Of a DNA stretch of 64,000 nt, positions 56,513 to 64,000 are shown piece after piece; the stretch's first letter is position 1; each line of letters opens with the position of its first letter. The notes beneath the pieces were generated by a model, which worked only from the letters and a program-made list of their open reading frames with translations, was not told the origin of the DNA and did not search any database. Source of the DNA: CAVURS01 sp963834425 (lineage in GTDB: Bacteria > Actinomycetota > Actinomycetes > Actinomycetales > CAVURS01); contig CAWIBR010000013.1 in NCBI GenBank assembly GCA_963834425.1, positions 1,054,001 through 1,118,000 on the forward strand, given 5' to 3'. The position numbers and the translations under genes were made by a program.

Positions 56513-57333
56513 GCGGACTTCCGTTCGCGGCTGGTACCCGAGCTGGTCGGCGGCAACAGGGCGTGGACCAGGTAGGACGCGACCTCCCCCGGTGTGGTGC
56601 CCTTGCCGAAGATCCGGTCCACGCCGAGGGCCTGGGTCGCGCCCTCGTCGAAGCGGGGTCCGCCGACCACCAGCAGGGGCCGCCGGTCGGCCGGGTAGGC
56701 CTCCCGGAAGGCTGCCGACATCTGGGAGGTGTTGTGCAGGTGGGCATCCCGCTGGGTGACCACCTGGGAGACCAGCACGGCGTCGGCCCGCTCCTCGCGG
56801 GCGCGGGCCACGAGCTCGGGCACCAGGACCTGGGCGCCGAGGTTCACCACCGTGATCTCCCGGTAGTACTCCAGCCCCTTCTCCCCCGCGAACCCCTTGA
56901 TGTTGAGGATGGCGTCGATGCCGACGGTGTGGGCGTCGGTGCCGATGCAGGCGCCGACGACGACCAGCTTGCGGCGCAGCCGGGACTTGATCGCGGCGTT
57001 GACCTCCTTGGCCGTCAGCATCGGGTACTCCCGCTCGATCACCTGCACGGCCGAGACGTCCACGACGTGGTTGGCCGAGCCGTAGACCACGAAGAAGGTG
57101 AAGTCCGGGCCCATGGCCTTGGCGTGCACGAGCAGCGCCGGGTCCAGGCCCATCTTGTTGGCCAGCTGCAGGGCCGCACCCTCGGCCCGCTTGTCGTGCG
57201 GCAGGGGCAGCGTGAAAGAGACCTGGACCATGCCGTCACCGGTCGTGTCGCCGTACGGCCGGACGACCTTCGGCAGCTCGCCGACCGGCGCGGTCCCCTT
57301 GGTGCTCTTGGTTTTCGCTGGTCGCGCGCTCAT
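56509..57333 (-). CDS. kamE: Beta-lysine 5,6-aminomutase, cobalamin-binding beta subunit
   Basis: 274 residues. Carries adenosylcobalamin and PLP for the 1,2-amino shift that turns beta-lysine into 3,5-diaminohexanoate. The base-off B12 motif DxHxxG is DAHTVG (Asp133, His135, Gly138), and Lys146 in LNIKG lies exactly 11 residues later, the spacing of the PLP lysine in the characterised enzyme. GPDFTFFVVYGSANHVVD and LLVVGGPRFDEGATQ are further family blocks. ATG 57333 overlaps the kamD stop. Confidence 0.93.
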   Translation of the reverse strand: MSARPAKTKSTKGTAPVGELPKVVRPYGDTTGDGMVQVSFTLPLPHDKRAEGAALQLANKMGLDPALLVHAKAMGPDFTFFVVYGSANHVVDVSAVQVIEREYPMLTAKEVNAAIKSRLRRKLVVVGACIGTDAHTVGIDAILNIKGFAGEKGLEYYREITVVNLGAQVLVPELVARAREERADAVLVSQVVTQRDAHLHNTSQMSAAFREAYPADRRPLLVVGGPRFDEGATQALGVDRIFGKGTTPGEVASYLVHALLPPTSSGTSRERKSA

Positions 57334-58934
57334 CGGGTGCTGCCCTCCTCGAGCAGGTCGATCGCCGGGTTGACGTAACCGTCGGCCCGCTGGGCCACGC
57401 CGTCCAGGCCCTTGCCCTTGTCGGCTGGCCGCTTCATCAAGCCGAACGTCCCGTCCCCGATCGCCTCGAGCATGGTGTCGTCGACGATGCGCTCCAACAG
57501 CTCGATCGCTTCGGAGAGGACCTGCCGGGCCCGGGTCTGGATGAAGCCGTCGCGCGGCGGGTGGAAGTCCTCGGTCAGCCCGCCGGCGGCCTCCAGGACG
57601 TAGCGCACGTTCTGCAGGGCCAGGTCGCGGTCGGACAGGAACGGCGTCACGACGGCCTCGGTCATCATGCCGACCAGCAGGATGCCCTGGCCGGTCATCG
57701 CTCCCACCAGGTTGAAGAAGCCGTCCAGCAGGTAGCCGCGGAAGACGTCGCCGGTCATGTGCTTGGTCGGCGGCATCCACTTCAGCGGCGCGTCCGGGAA
57801 GAGCGTCCGGGCCAGCAGCGCGTGAGCGAGCTCGAGGCGGAAGCTGTCGGGCAGGTCGGGGTTGATCTCGAAGGCGTGCCCGAGGCCGAGCTGCCAGTCG
57901 GCCAGGCCGGCCTCCTTGGCGAAGTACTCGTTCATCAGCTGGCTGACGGTGACCGTGTGGGCCGCCTCGACCGCGTCGGCCGTCGTGAGGTAGTTGTCCT
58001 CACCGGTGTTGATGATGATGCCGGCCCGAGCGTGCACCTGCCGCGAGAACCGTTGGTCCACAAAGGTTCTGATCGGGTTGATGTCGCGGAAGAGGATGCC
58101 GTACATCGAGTCGTTGAGCATCATGTCGAGGCGCTCGAGCCCGGCCAGGGTGGCGATCTCGGGCATGCACAGCCCGGAGGCGTAGTTGGTCAGTCGCACG
58201 TAGCGGCCGAGCTCCTTGCTCACGTCGTCCAAGGCGGCGCGCATCAGCCGGAAGTTCTCCTGCGTGGCGTACGTGCCCGCGTAACCCTCGCGGGTCGCGC
58301 CCTCCGGCACGTAGTCGAGCAGGCTCTGCCCGGTCGAGCGGATCACCGCGATGACGTCGGCCCCCTCGCGGGCCGCGGCCTGCGCCTGCGGGATGTCCTC
58401 GTAGATGTCGCCGGTCGCGACGATCAGGTAGATCCACGGCCGCTGCTTCGGGTCGCCGAGACGGCGGACCAGCCGCTCGCGCTCGACTCGGCGCTGGTCG
58501 ATCCGCCGGATGCCGGCCGCGGCCGAGGTCCGCGCAATGCTCGCGGCCCGCGTGGCCTCCCGCCCCTCCGGGATCCGGAAGCTCACCGACCCCGAGGCGG
58601 CCTTCTGAGCCAGCACGAGCAGATCCTCGGCCTCGCCGCGGCGCAGGGCGTCCCAGACCGGCAGCGCGACGCCGTGCTCGATGCCGACCTGGTCGCGGAC
58701 GGAGTCGACCAGGTGGTTGACCCACGGCACCCGTTCGTGGTCGGCGCCGGCCAGCCCGGCCAGCCGAAGTAGGGCCCGCTCGACCGAGACCGTGGTGTGC
58801 GTCTTGGCCAGCTTGACGACGGGCGCGCCGGCCTTGCGCGCCAGCCGGCGGGCGGTGCGGACGGCCACCGGGTCGAGCTCGAGGGTCCGGCTGCTCTTCG
58901 GGCTGGTCGCTCGCGACCGCGTGGTGGGACTCAT
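57330..58934 (-). CDS. kamD: Beta-lysine 5,6-aminomutase, alpha subunit
   Basis: 534 residues, the large TIM-barrel subunit that holds the substrate. Strongly family-like blocks are YLIVATGDIYEDIPQAQAAA, IAVIRSTGQSLLDYVPEGAT, YATQENFRLMRAALD, RLTNYASGLCMPEIA and GIIINTGEDNYLTTADAVEA. The Ser/Arg/Thr-rich first 15 residues are not conserved. ATG 58934 overlaps the amidohydrolase stop (ATGA), and its own stop overlaps kamE. Confidence 0.95.
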   Translation of the reverse strand: MSPTTRSRATSPKSSRTLELDPVAVRTARRLARKAGAPVVKLAKTHTTVSVERALLRLAGLAGADHERVPWVNHLVDSVRDQVGIEHGVALPVWDALRRGEAEDLLVLAQKAASGSVSFRIPEGREATRAASIARTSAAAGIRRIDQRRVERERLVRRLGDPKQRPWIYLIVATGDIYEDIPQAQAAAREGADVIAVIRSTGQSLLDYVPEGATREGYAGTYATQENFRLMRAALDDVSKELGRYVRLTNYASGLCMPEIATLAGLERLDMMLNDSMYGILFRDINPIRTFVDQRFSRQVHARAGIIINTGEDNYLTTADAVEAAHTVTVSQLMNEYFAKEAGLADWQLGLGHAFEINPDLPDSFRLELAHALLARTLFPDAPLKWMPPTKHMTGDVFRGYLLDGFFNLVGAMTGQGILLVGMMTEAVVTPFLSDRDLALQNVRYVLEAAGGLTEDFHPPRDGFIQTRARQVLSEAIELLERIVDDTMLEAIGDGTFGLMKRPADKGKGLDGVAQRADGYVNPAIDLLEEGSTR

Positions 58935-60472
58935 TCCAGTGCTCCTTCGCGCTGGTAGGCCAGGTTTTCGCCCACGACGGTGCGCAGGCAGATCGGCTCG
59001 GGCGTTCCGGGGCTCAGGTCGGGCACGCCGTCGACCAGGCCGCCCGGCACGTCCCAGACGGCGTAGCTCGCCACGACACCGGTCCACAGGGATCCGCTGT
59101 GGGAGCTCATGGCATCGGCGACCGAGACCCGTTGCTCGGGGTCGTGGTGGTTGGCCCAGGCGCGCACTGCGCCCCACGGGTCGTACGGCGTGACGGGCGT
59201 GTCCGACCCGAGGAACATCGCCACGCCGGCGCGGCGCAGGTCACCGAGCCGGTTGAGCCGGCTCCCCCGCTCTCGGCCCAGCCGCTCGGCGTACATGCCG
59301 CTCTGGCCGCCCCACCAGGCGTCGAAGACCGGTTGCACGCTCGCGACCAGGCCGAAGCGGTTCAGGTCGGCGATCGCGTCGTCGTCGGCCATCTCGACGT
59401 GCTCGAGCCGATGCTGACCGTCGCGGATCGCCTCCAGGCCGAGGTCGTCGGCGGCCGACTCGAACCCGGCGAGAACGGCGTCCAGCGCCGCGTCGCCGAT
59501 CACGTGGAAGCCGGCCTGCAGCCCGGCGCGGGTGCAGGCGACGACGTGAGCGGCGATCTGCTCGGCCGTGAGGTAGCCGTGGCCCGACGTGCCGGCGTCG
59601 TCGGCGTACGGCGCGCGCAACGCCGCCGTGTGCGACCCCAGCGACCCGTCGGCGCACAGGTCGCCCGCCAGCCCGAGCAGCGGCATCCGACCCGGCACCG
59701 CGAACCGCGCGGCGATCGCCCGCGCCTCCTCCGTGGTGGAGACCAGCTCACCGCGGTACGGCGCGACGTAGGGCAGGTCGCGCCGGTCGGCGTTGAGGAT
59801 CAGCAGCTCGTGCAGGTCGTCCTCGGAGGCGATGTGCGGTGCGGACATCTCGTGCACGCAGCCGATCCCGGCTGCCGCGGCGGCGGACAGAGCCTCGACC
59901 TGCAGCTCACGGCGCAGCCCGGGTGTGAGGCTGTCCCGGGTCGCAGCCCGAGCCGCGTGGTGGGCATCGCGCTCGACCCGGCCGTCCTCGGACCAGCCGG
60001 GCAGCTCACGGAGTTGGGCTGCGGCGGCGAGGGCGGAGGAGACGACGGCCGAGTGCACGTCGACCCGGGAGAGGTAGACCACGCCGCCGTAGCTCGCCCG
60101 GTCCAACTCGGCCCGAGTCGGCGGGCGACCCTCGGGCCAGCGGCGCTCGTCCCAGCCATGACCGAGGACGGGCCGACCGGCCCCGGCCCGAGCGGCGGTC
60201 GCGAGGCGGTCGAGGGCCTCGGCCAGTGAGCTGGCGCTGGTCAGGTCGACGCCCCGCAGCGCTAGGCCGGTCTCGGTCGTGTGCGTGTGCGCGTCGACGA
60301 AGGCCGGGGTGACGAACGCACCCCCCAGGTCGATGGTCTCGTCCGCGCCGGTGATGCCGGCGTCGTCTCCGCTCCACACGACCCGACCGTCCTCGATCAG
60401 CAGCGCGCCCACTGTCGGCGAACCGCCAGGAACAGTGAGGATGTGGCCGTTGTGGAGCAGAGTCCGGCTCAT
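58931..60472 (-). CDS. YtcJ-like amidohydrolase embedded in the lysine operon
   Basis: 513 residues of the amidohydrolase_3 family. FVTPAFVDAHTHTTETGLAL gives the first metal histidines, QAGFHVIGDAALDAVL and RLEHVEMADDDAI give the later histidines, and MFLGSDTPVTPYDPWGAVRA the catalytic aspartate. The family hydrolyses N-acyl or formamide-type bonds. This is not one of the standard lysine-fermentation enzymes, yet the gene overlaps kamD by 4 bases and follows kdd. ATG 60472 has GAGGAG 11 bases upstream, so it can be translated on its own, although no stop separates it from kdd. Confidence 0.85.
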   Translation of the reverse strand: MSRTLLHNGHILTVPGGSPTVGALLIEDGRVVWSGDDAGITGADETIDLGGAFVTPAFVDAHTHTTETGLALRGVDLTSASSLAEALDRLATAARAGAGRPVLGHGWDERRWPEGRPPTRAELDRASYGGVVYLSRVDVHSAVVSSALAAAAQLRELPGWSEDGRVERDAHHAARAATRDSLTPGLRRELQVEALSAAAAAGIGCVHEMSAPHIASEDDLHELLILNADRRDLPYVAPYRGELVSTTEEARAIAARFAVPGRMPLLGLAGDLCADGSLGSHTAALRAPYADDAGTSGHGYLTAEQIAAHVVACTRAGLQAGFHVIGDAALDAVLAGFESAADDLGLEAIRDGQHRLEHVEMADDDAIADLNRFGLVASVQPVFDAWWGGQSGMYAERLGRERGSRLNRLGDLRRAGVAMFLGSDTPVTPYDPWGAVRAWANHHDPEQRVSVADAMSSHSGSLWTGVVASYAVWDVPGGLVDGVPDLSPGTPEPICLRTVVGENLAYQREGALE

Positions 60473-61591
60473 GGTCAGCGAGTCTCCTCGGCGCGTCAGC
60501 CGCCGCTCAAACAGGGAGCGGACCGCTGGCGTACGGCGGAGCAGGTCGAGGGCGTAGGCGGCGTGACCGGGGAGGTAGCCGTTGCCGACCAGCATCGTGA
60601 CGTCGGCCGCGAGGCCTTCGGCGCCGAGGGCGGCCGCGCTGAACGACGTGGCCATCGAGAAGAACACGACCGTGCCGCCCTCGGCCGTGGCCAGGATCGC
60701 GCCGTGTTCGCAGCCGGGCACGTCGACGCAGACGACGGTGATGTCGGCGCCACCGCCCAGGGCCGACTCGACGGCGGCCGCAAGGGCGACCGGGTCGCGA
60801 GCGTCGGCCAGAGCGACCGCGTCGGCCAGCCCGGCGCTGGCCAGGGTCTCCCGCTCCGCCTCGACCGGGACGATGCCCACCGTGCGCCCGGCGCCGGCGT
60901 CGCGAGCCGCCGCCAGGGCGAGCGAGCCGGACTTGCCCGCGCCGCCGATGACCGCGACGGTCGGAGCCGGGCCGCTGTTCGCCCCTCGGGTCGCGACGTA
61001 CTGCCGGACGACGCGGGCCACCAGTGCCGGCGCGCCGCAGACGTCCATCACCATGAGGGAGAGCCGCGGGTCGAGGTCGTCGGGGATCACAGCCGCGATG
61101 GACCGGCCGAACAGGATCGCGTCGCCCGCGGCGGGCACCTGCTCGCTGCGGCCGTCCCAGCCGGTCAGCCCGTCGGTGATCCGCAGCGGCGTCAACGAGA
61201 GCGATACGAGGGTGGCGACCCGGTCCCCCACGGCGAGACCCAGCGGCGACTCGGGGCCGACCTCGGCCACCGTGCCGACGAGCATCCCGCCGGAGCCGGT
61301 GACCGGGTTCTGCATCTTGCCGCGGCTCGCGATGATCTCGAGCACCTCGGCTCGCACGGCCGCGCCATCGACTCCCCCGTCGGCGCCCGGGTGGGCGCCG
61401 GCCAGCTGCCGGTACGACGCGGCGTCCAGGTTGAGCACCTCGACCGCGATCCGGACCTCGTCCGGCCAGATCCCCGACGAGGCGTCGAGTCGGGTCGCGG
61501 CCTGCGGCAGGACGCCGACCGGCTCCAGGACGCGATGCAGCCCGATCGGCGAGGACGACCGCAGCGGGAGCTCAGAACCTCTCGACGTCAA
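60473..61591 (-). CDS. kdd: L-erythro-3,5-diaminohexanoate dehydrogenase (Kdd), no stop before next gene
   Basis: Oxidises 3,5-diaminohexanoate to 5-amino-3-oxohexanoate with NAD+. Blocks are PIGLHRVLEPVGVLPQAA at the start, RGKMQNPVTGSGGMLVGTV, the Rossmann VAVIGGAGKSGSLALAAAR and TVVFFSMATSFSAAALGAEG. The likely start is TTG 61591 with GAAGGGAAG upstream; no ATG or GTG fits. The frame continues through LFERRLTRRGDSL into the amidohydrolase ATG. A single surplus base near 60500 would hide a stop at 60498-60496 that ends the protein at FERR, the length expected (about 364 residues). Confidence 0.88.
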
Positions 61592-61678
61592 AAGACTTCC
61601 CTTCAGAGTGGGCAAGACACAGGAGAACTTCCGGGCAATGACTCGATTCACCACAGGACTTCCTCTATCGTGCCAGTC
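61592..61678. promoter_or_regulatory. Shared kdd/kamA divergent promoter region
   Basis: 87 bases between divergent kdd and kamA. TATCGT (61666-61671) lies 7 bases before the kamA ATG, consistent with a leaderless kamA start; no ribosome site is seen there. No cobalamin riboswitch fits in this length. A regulator site is expected here but none can be defined. Confidence 0.4.
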
Positions 61679-63166
61679 ATGAGCCCGAAGATCGAGCAGC
61701 CGTACGCTTACCGCCGCCGCGAGCTGGTCGAGCCGGACTGGACCCGCCTGCCGGGCTGGCGGGACGTGACGGCGCAGGACTGGGCCAGCGCCCAGTGGCA
61801 GCGCGCCCACTGTGTCAAGAACGTCAAGCAGCTGCACGACGTCATGGGCGACCTCCTGGACGAGCGGTTCTACGCCGACCTCGAGCGCGACCAGGCCGAG
61901 CGGGCGACCATGTCGATGCTGCTGCCCCCGCAGATGCTCAACACGATGGTCCCCTCGACCGGGGTCTGGGACGACGGCTCGCAGCCCGCGGCCGGCGCCG
62001 CGTTCACCGAGGCGTTCTATCGCGACCCGGTCCGGGCCTACATGCTGCCGGTCTTCACCGATCGTCGTACCGACTGGCCGAGTCACCCCTTCAGCAGCCG
62101 CGACTCGTTGCACGAGCACGACATGTGGATGGTCGAGGGCCTGACCCACCGCTATCCGACCAAGGTGCTGGCCGAGCTGCTGCCGACCTGCCCGCAGTAC
62201 TGCGGGCACTGCACCCGGATGGACCTGGTCGGGAACTCCACGCCGGTCATCCCCAAGCTCAAGTTCGACCTCAAACCGGTGGACCGGCTGGACCGGATGA
62301 TCGCCTACCTGCGCGAGAACCCGGGCGTGCGCGATGTCGTGGTCTCCGGTGGCGACGTGGCCAACATGCCCTGGAAGAACCTCGAGTCGTTCCTGATGCG
62401 GCTGCTCGAGATCGACACCATCCGCGACATCCGGCTGGCCACCAAGGCGCTGATGGGCCTGCCCCAGCACTGGCTCGGGGACGATGTGGTCGCCGGCGTC
62501 GGCCGGGTCTGCGACGTGGCCCGCGGGCGGGGCGTCAACATCGCGATCCACACCCACGTCAACAACGCCGAGTCGCTGACCCCCGCGGTGGCCCAGGCGA
62601 CCCGGGCGATGCTCGACGCCGGCGTGCGGGACGTGCGCAACCAGGGCGTCCTGATGCGCGGCGTCAACGACACGACCGCGCAGCTGCTCGACCTGTGCTT
62701 CGCGCTGGAGGACGAGGCCGGCATCACGCCGTACTACTTCTACATGTGCGACATGATCCCGTTCGCCGAGCACTGGCGGCTCTCGCTCGGTGAGGCCCAG
62801 GAGCTGCAGCACTCGATCATGGGCTACCTGCCCGGCTTCGCGACCCCGCGGATCGTCTGCGACGTCCCGTTCGTCGGCAAGCGCTGGGTCCACCAGGTGC
62901 ACACCTACGACACCGAGCGCGGGATCTCCTACTGGACCAAGAACTACCGGACGTCGATCGAGAGCGCCGACGAGGAGGCGCTGTCGCGCGAGTACGTCTA
63001 CTACGACCCGATCTACACGCTGAGCGACTCCGGGCAGTCGTGGTGGCGCGAGCACGGCGACGCCGAGGCGACGCACGCGGCCGCGGTCGCGCAGGCCCGG
63101 GCCAGCCGCGATGCGGCTCATGCCCAGTCGCTCGACCCCGTGCCGAGTCACGCCGTACACGCCTGA
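61679..63166 (+). CDS. kamA: L-lysine 2,3-aminomutase (KamA)
   Basis: 495 residues. A radical-SAM, PLP-dependent enzyme that converts L-lysine to beta-lysine. The [4Fe-4S] cysteines are CPQYCGHC (Cys171, 175, 178), GGDVANMPWKNLE follows, and the PLP lysine is Lys401 in PFVGKRWVHQ. It is about 80 residues longer than clostridial enzymes, mostly at the N-terminus (YRRRELVEPDWTRLPGWRDV), and much longer than the EF-P modifying EpmB. A glutamate 2,3-aminomutase is possible from sequence, but kamDE next door argues for lysine. ATG 61679; terminator follows at 63191. Confidence 0.93.
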   Translation: MSPKIEQPYAYRRRELVEPDWTRLPGWRDVTAQDWASAQWQRAHCVKNVKQLHDVMGDLLDERFYADLERDQAERATMSMLLPPQMLNTMVPSTGVWDDGSQPAAGAAFTEAFYRDPVRAYMLPVFTDRRTDWPSHPFSSRDSLHEHDMWMVEGLTHRYPTKVLAELLPTCPQYCGHCTRMDLVGNSTPVIPKLKFDLKPVDRLDRMIAYLRENPGVRDVVVSGGDVANMPWKNLESFLMRLLEIDTIRDIRLATKALMGLPQHWLGDDVVAGVGRVCDVARGRGVNIAIHTHVNNAESLTPAVAQATRAMLDAGVRDVRNQGVLMRGVNDTTAQLLDLCFALEDEAGITPYYFYMCDMIPFAEHWRLSLGEAQELQHSIMGYLPGFATPRIVCDVPFVGKRWVHQVHTYDTERGISYWTKNYRTSIESADEEALSREYVYYDPIYTLSDSGQSWWREHGDAEATHAAAVAQARASRDAAHAQSLDPVPSHAVHA

Positions 63167-63190
63167 GGTTTCGGGTACATCCACGGATTT

Positions 63191-63229
63191 CGGCCCGATC
63201 GGACCCACTAAATGGGTCCGGTCGGGCCG
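63191..63229. terminator. Strong hairpin after kamA
   Basis: A 17-base stem (63191-63207 with 63213-63229), one G-T wobble, 5-base loop CTAAA. It lies 24 bases after the kamA stop and 78 bases beyond the end of the convergent VOC gene, so it can end both transcripts. Confidence 0.85.
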
Positions 63230-63307
63230 CAATCTTGAGCCGCGAGCAGGACCCAGCCCTGCGCCTAGCTGGTGCGCCGTACTCAGCGCCTTTGCGTTGA
63301 GCTGCAG

Positions 63308-63700
63308 TCAGCCAGACGCGCGCTCGGCGGCGCTGCGTTCGACGCAGAACTCGTTGCCCTCGGGGTCCTGCATCACGACCCAGCCGGCGCCGTCCGGCCG
63401 GACGTGGCTGCGGTCCAGGACCGTCGCGCCCAGCGACTCCAGCCGCGAGACCTCCCGGTCGCGGGTGGTGTCCGGGGTGATGTCCAGGTGGACCCGGTTC
63501 TTGATCGTCTTGGCCTCGGGCACCTGCTCGAAGAGCAGGTTCGGGCCGCCGACCCCGTGCGGAGGCTCGACCCGGGCCTCCGGATCTCCGGCGAAGTCGT
63601 CGTCTCCGACGTTCCCGCCGGTCACCTGGGCCCACCACGTGGCCTGAGCGAACGGGTCGTGGGCGTCGATGGTGACGTTCCGCAGCGCGCTAGAAGGCAT
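63308..63700 (-). CDS. VOC-superfamily protein
   Basis: 130 residues, glyoxalase/dioxygenase fold in the short actinobacterial form: LRNVTIDAHDPFAQATWWAQ, VHLDITPDTTRDREVSRLES and VMQDPEGNEFCVE at the end. Function unknown. It faces kamA across the strong hairpin and is transcribed away from the Lrp/AsnC gene end. Confidence 0.85.
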   Translation of the reverse strand: MPSSALRNVTIDAHDPFAQATWWAQVTGGNVGDDDFAGDPEARVEPPHGVGGPNLLFEQVPEAKTIKNRVHLDITPDTTRDREVSRLESLGATVLDRSHVRPDGAGWVVMQDPEGNEFCVERSAAERASG

Positions 63701-63788
63701 GCCCGGAGACTAGGGCGACCGGACCGGTGAGGCACCCGGATATCGGCGGGCCCGCCTCCGGGCGGCCGGATGGCGGTCATGCGGCGCC

Positions 63789-64000
63789 CTAGATGGCTGG
63801 GGGCCGCGCTTCGTACGGCGTGGACAGGACGATCGTCGTCCGGGTCCGCACGTTGGCGTCGGCCCGGATCCGGGCCAGCAACTCCTCCAGCTCGCCCGGA
63901 GCGCCGACCCGGGCCTTGAGGATGTAGCTCTCCTCGCCGGCCACGGAGTGGCAGGCCTCGATCTGCTCGATCGGTGCGAGCCGCTCGGCCACGTCGTCCG
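63789..64000 (-). CDS. Lrp/AsnC-family regulator, C-terminal part only
   Basis: The last 70 residues of an Lrp/AsnC regulator; the HTH half lies beyond the window. The RAM ligand domain is visible: IEQIEACHSVAGEESYILKA, then ELEELLARIRADANVRTRTT and IVLSTPYE. Such proteins sense amino acids, so this one is a candidate controller of the neighbouring lysine genes (inference). Confidence 0.85.
   Translation of the reverse strand, partial: DDVAERLAPIEQIEACHSVAGEESYILKARVGAPGELEELLARIRADANVRTRTTIVLSTPYEARPPAI

Noticed and set aside
60281..61678. Very long N-terminal extension of kamA (961 codons open on the plus strand)
   Set aside because: The first 466 codons are antisense to kdd and the amidohydrolase and have no family resemblance; KamA begins at 61679.
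61592..61678. Cobalamin riboswitch controlling the B12-dependent aminomutase operon
   Set aside because: The gap is only 87 bases and has no B12-box-like sequence.
1..64000. tRNA, rRNA genes or CRISPR arrays
   Set aside because: No cloverleaf-like sequence with a TTCGA-type T-loop in context, and no regularly spaced repeats, were seen.

Overview
The window is high-GC DNA from an actinomycete (Actinomycetota), most likely of the Propionibacteriales/Nocardioidaceae type. The evidence is the phosphatidylinositol-mannoside genes (PIP synthase, PatA-like acyltransferase, PimA), RbpA, a 13E12/DUF222 HNH gene, a separate Lnt/polyprenol-phosphate-mannose synthase pair next to FxsA, frequent GTG starts, and leaderless genes with TAGGCT/TAGGGT-type -10 boxes. 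Assignment below class level is inference. No rRNA, tRNA, CRISPR array, phage or IS transposase was seen.

Layout. (1) 1-13195: the conserved block thrS, HIT protein, PIP synthase, acyltransferase, pimA, LemA-like protein, pdxS, as in the Mycobacterium tuberculosis Rv2614c region. It is interrupted at 2207-6411 by a broken 13E12/HNH gene and a tandem, partly decayed HTTM/partner membrane gene pair, and then by an EF-G2 gene. (2) 13234-20810: an accessory insert between pdxS and pdxT (LuxR-type ATPase regulator, methyltransferase, HTH-PASTA protein, phytase-like secreted protein, kynureninase). (3) 20850-35994: a second conserved block, pdxT, yebC, ruvCAB (with LexA box), yajC-secD-secF, apt, relA, DUF349, cyclophilin, MBL hydrolase, hisS. 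(4) 35983-43827: aminotransferase/ornithine-cyclodeaminase-like pair, an AlkB-like dioxygenase with its own LexA-like box, CGNR regulator, methyltransferase, an ECF42 sigma factor with its DGPF partner and a matching promoter, and aspS. (5) 43829-55570: transporters, LysR, GNAT, VOC, a secreted D,D-carboxypeptidase, GDPD, an Atg22-like MFS protein, rbpA (SigR/SigH-type promoter), fxsA, ppm, lnt. (6) 56093-63166: a lysine aminomutase catabolic cluster. On the minus strand kdd, a YtcJ-like amidohydrolase, kamD, kamE and kal are joined by ATGA overlaps (the kdd/amidohydrolase junction has no stop); kamA is divergent; an Lrp/AsnC gene lies at the window edge.

How it works together. Cluster 6 predicts L-lysine to beta-lysine (KamA), to 3,5-diaminohexanoate (KamDE), to 5-amino-3-oxohexanoate (Kdd), followed by 3-aminobutyryl-CoA deamination (Kal). 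The cleavage enzyme Kce and the CoA-transferases are not in the window. Two LexA-like boxes tie ruvCAB and the AlkB-like protein to the SOS response.

Caution. About twenty apparent frameshifts occur between 2 and 44 kb. Most are +1 insertions next to C or G doublets and triplets, and they hit essential genes (secD, secF, hisS, aspS). Almost none occur from 44 to 64 kb. Most are probably sequence errors. The 13E12 gene and the second HTTM pair look truly decayed.
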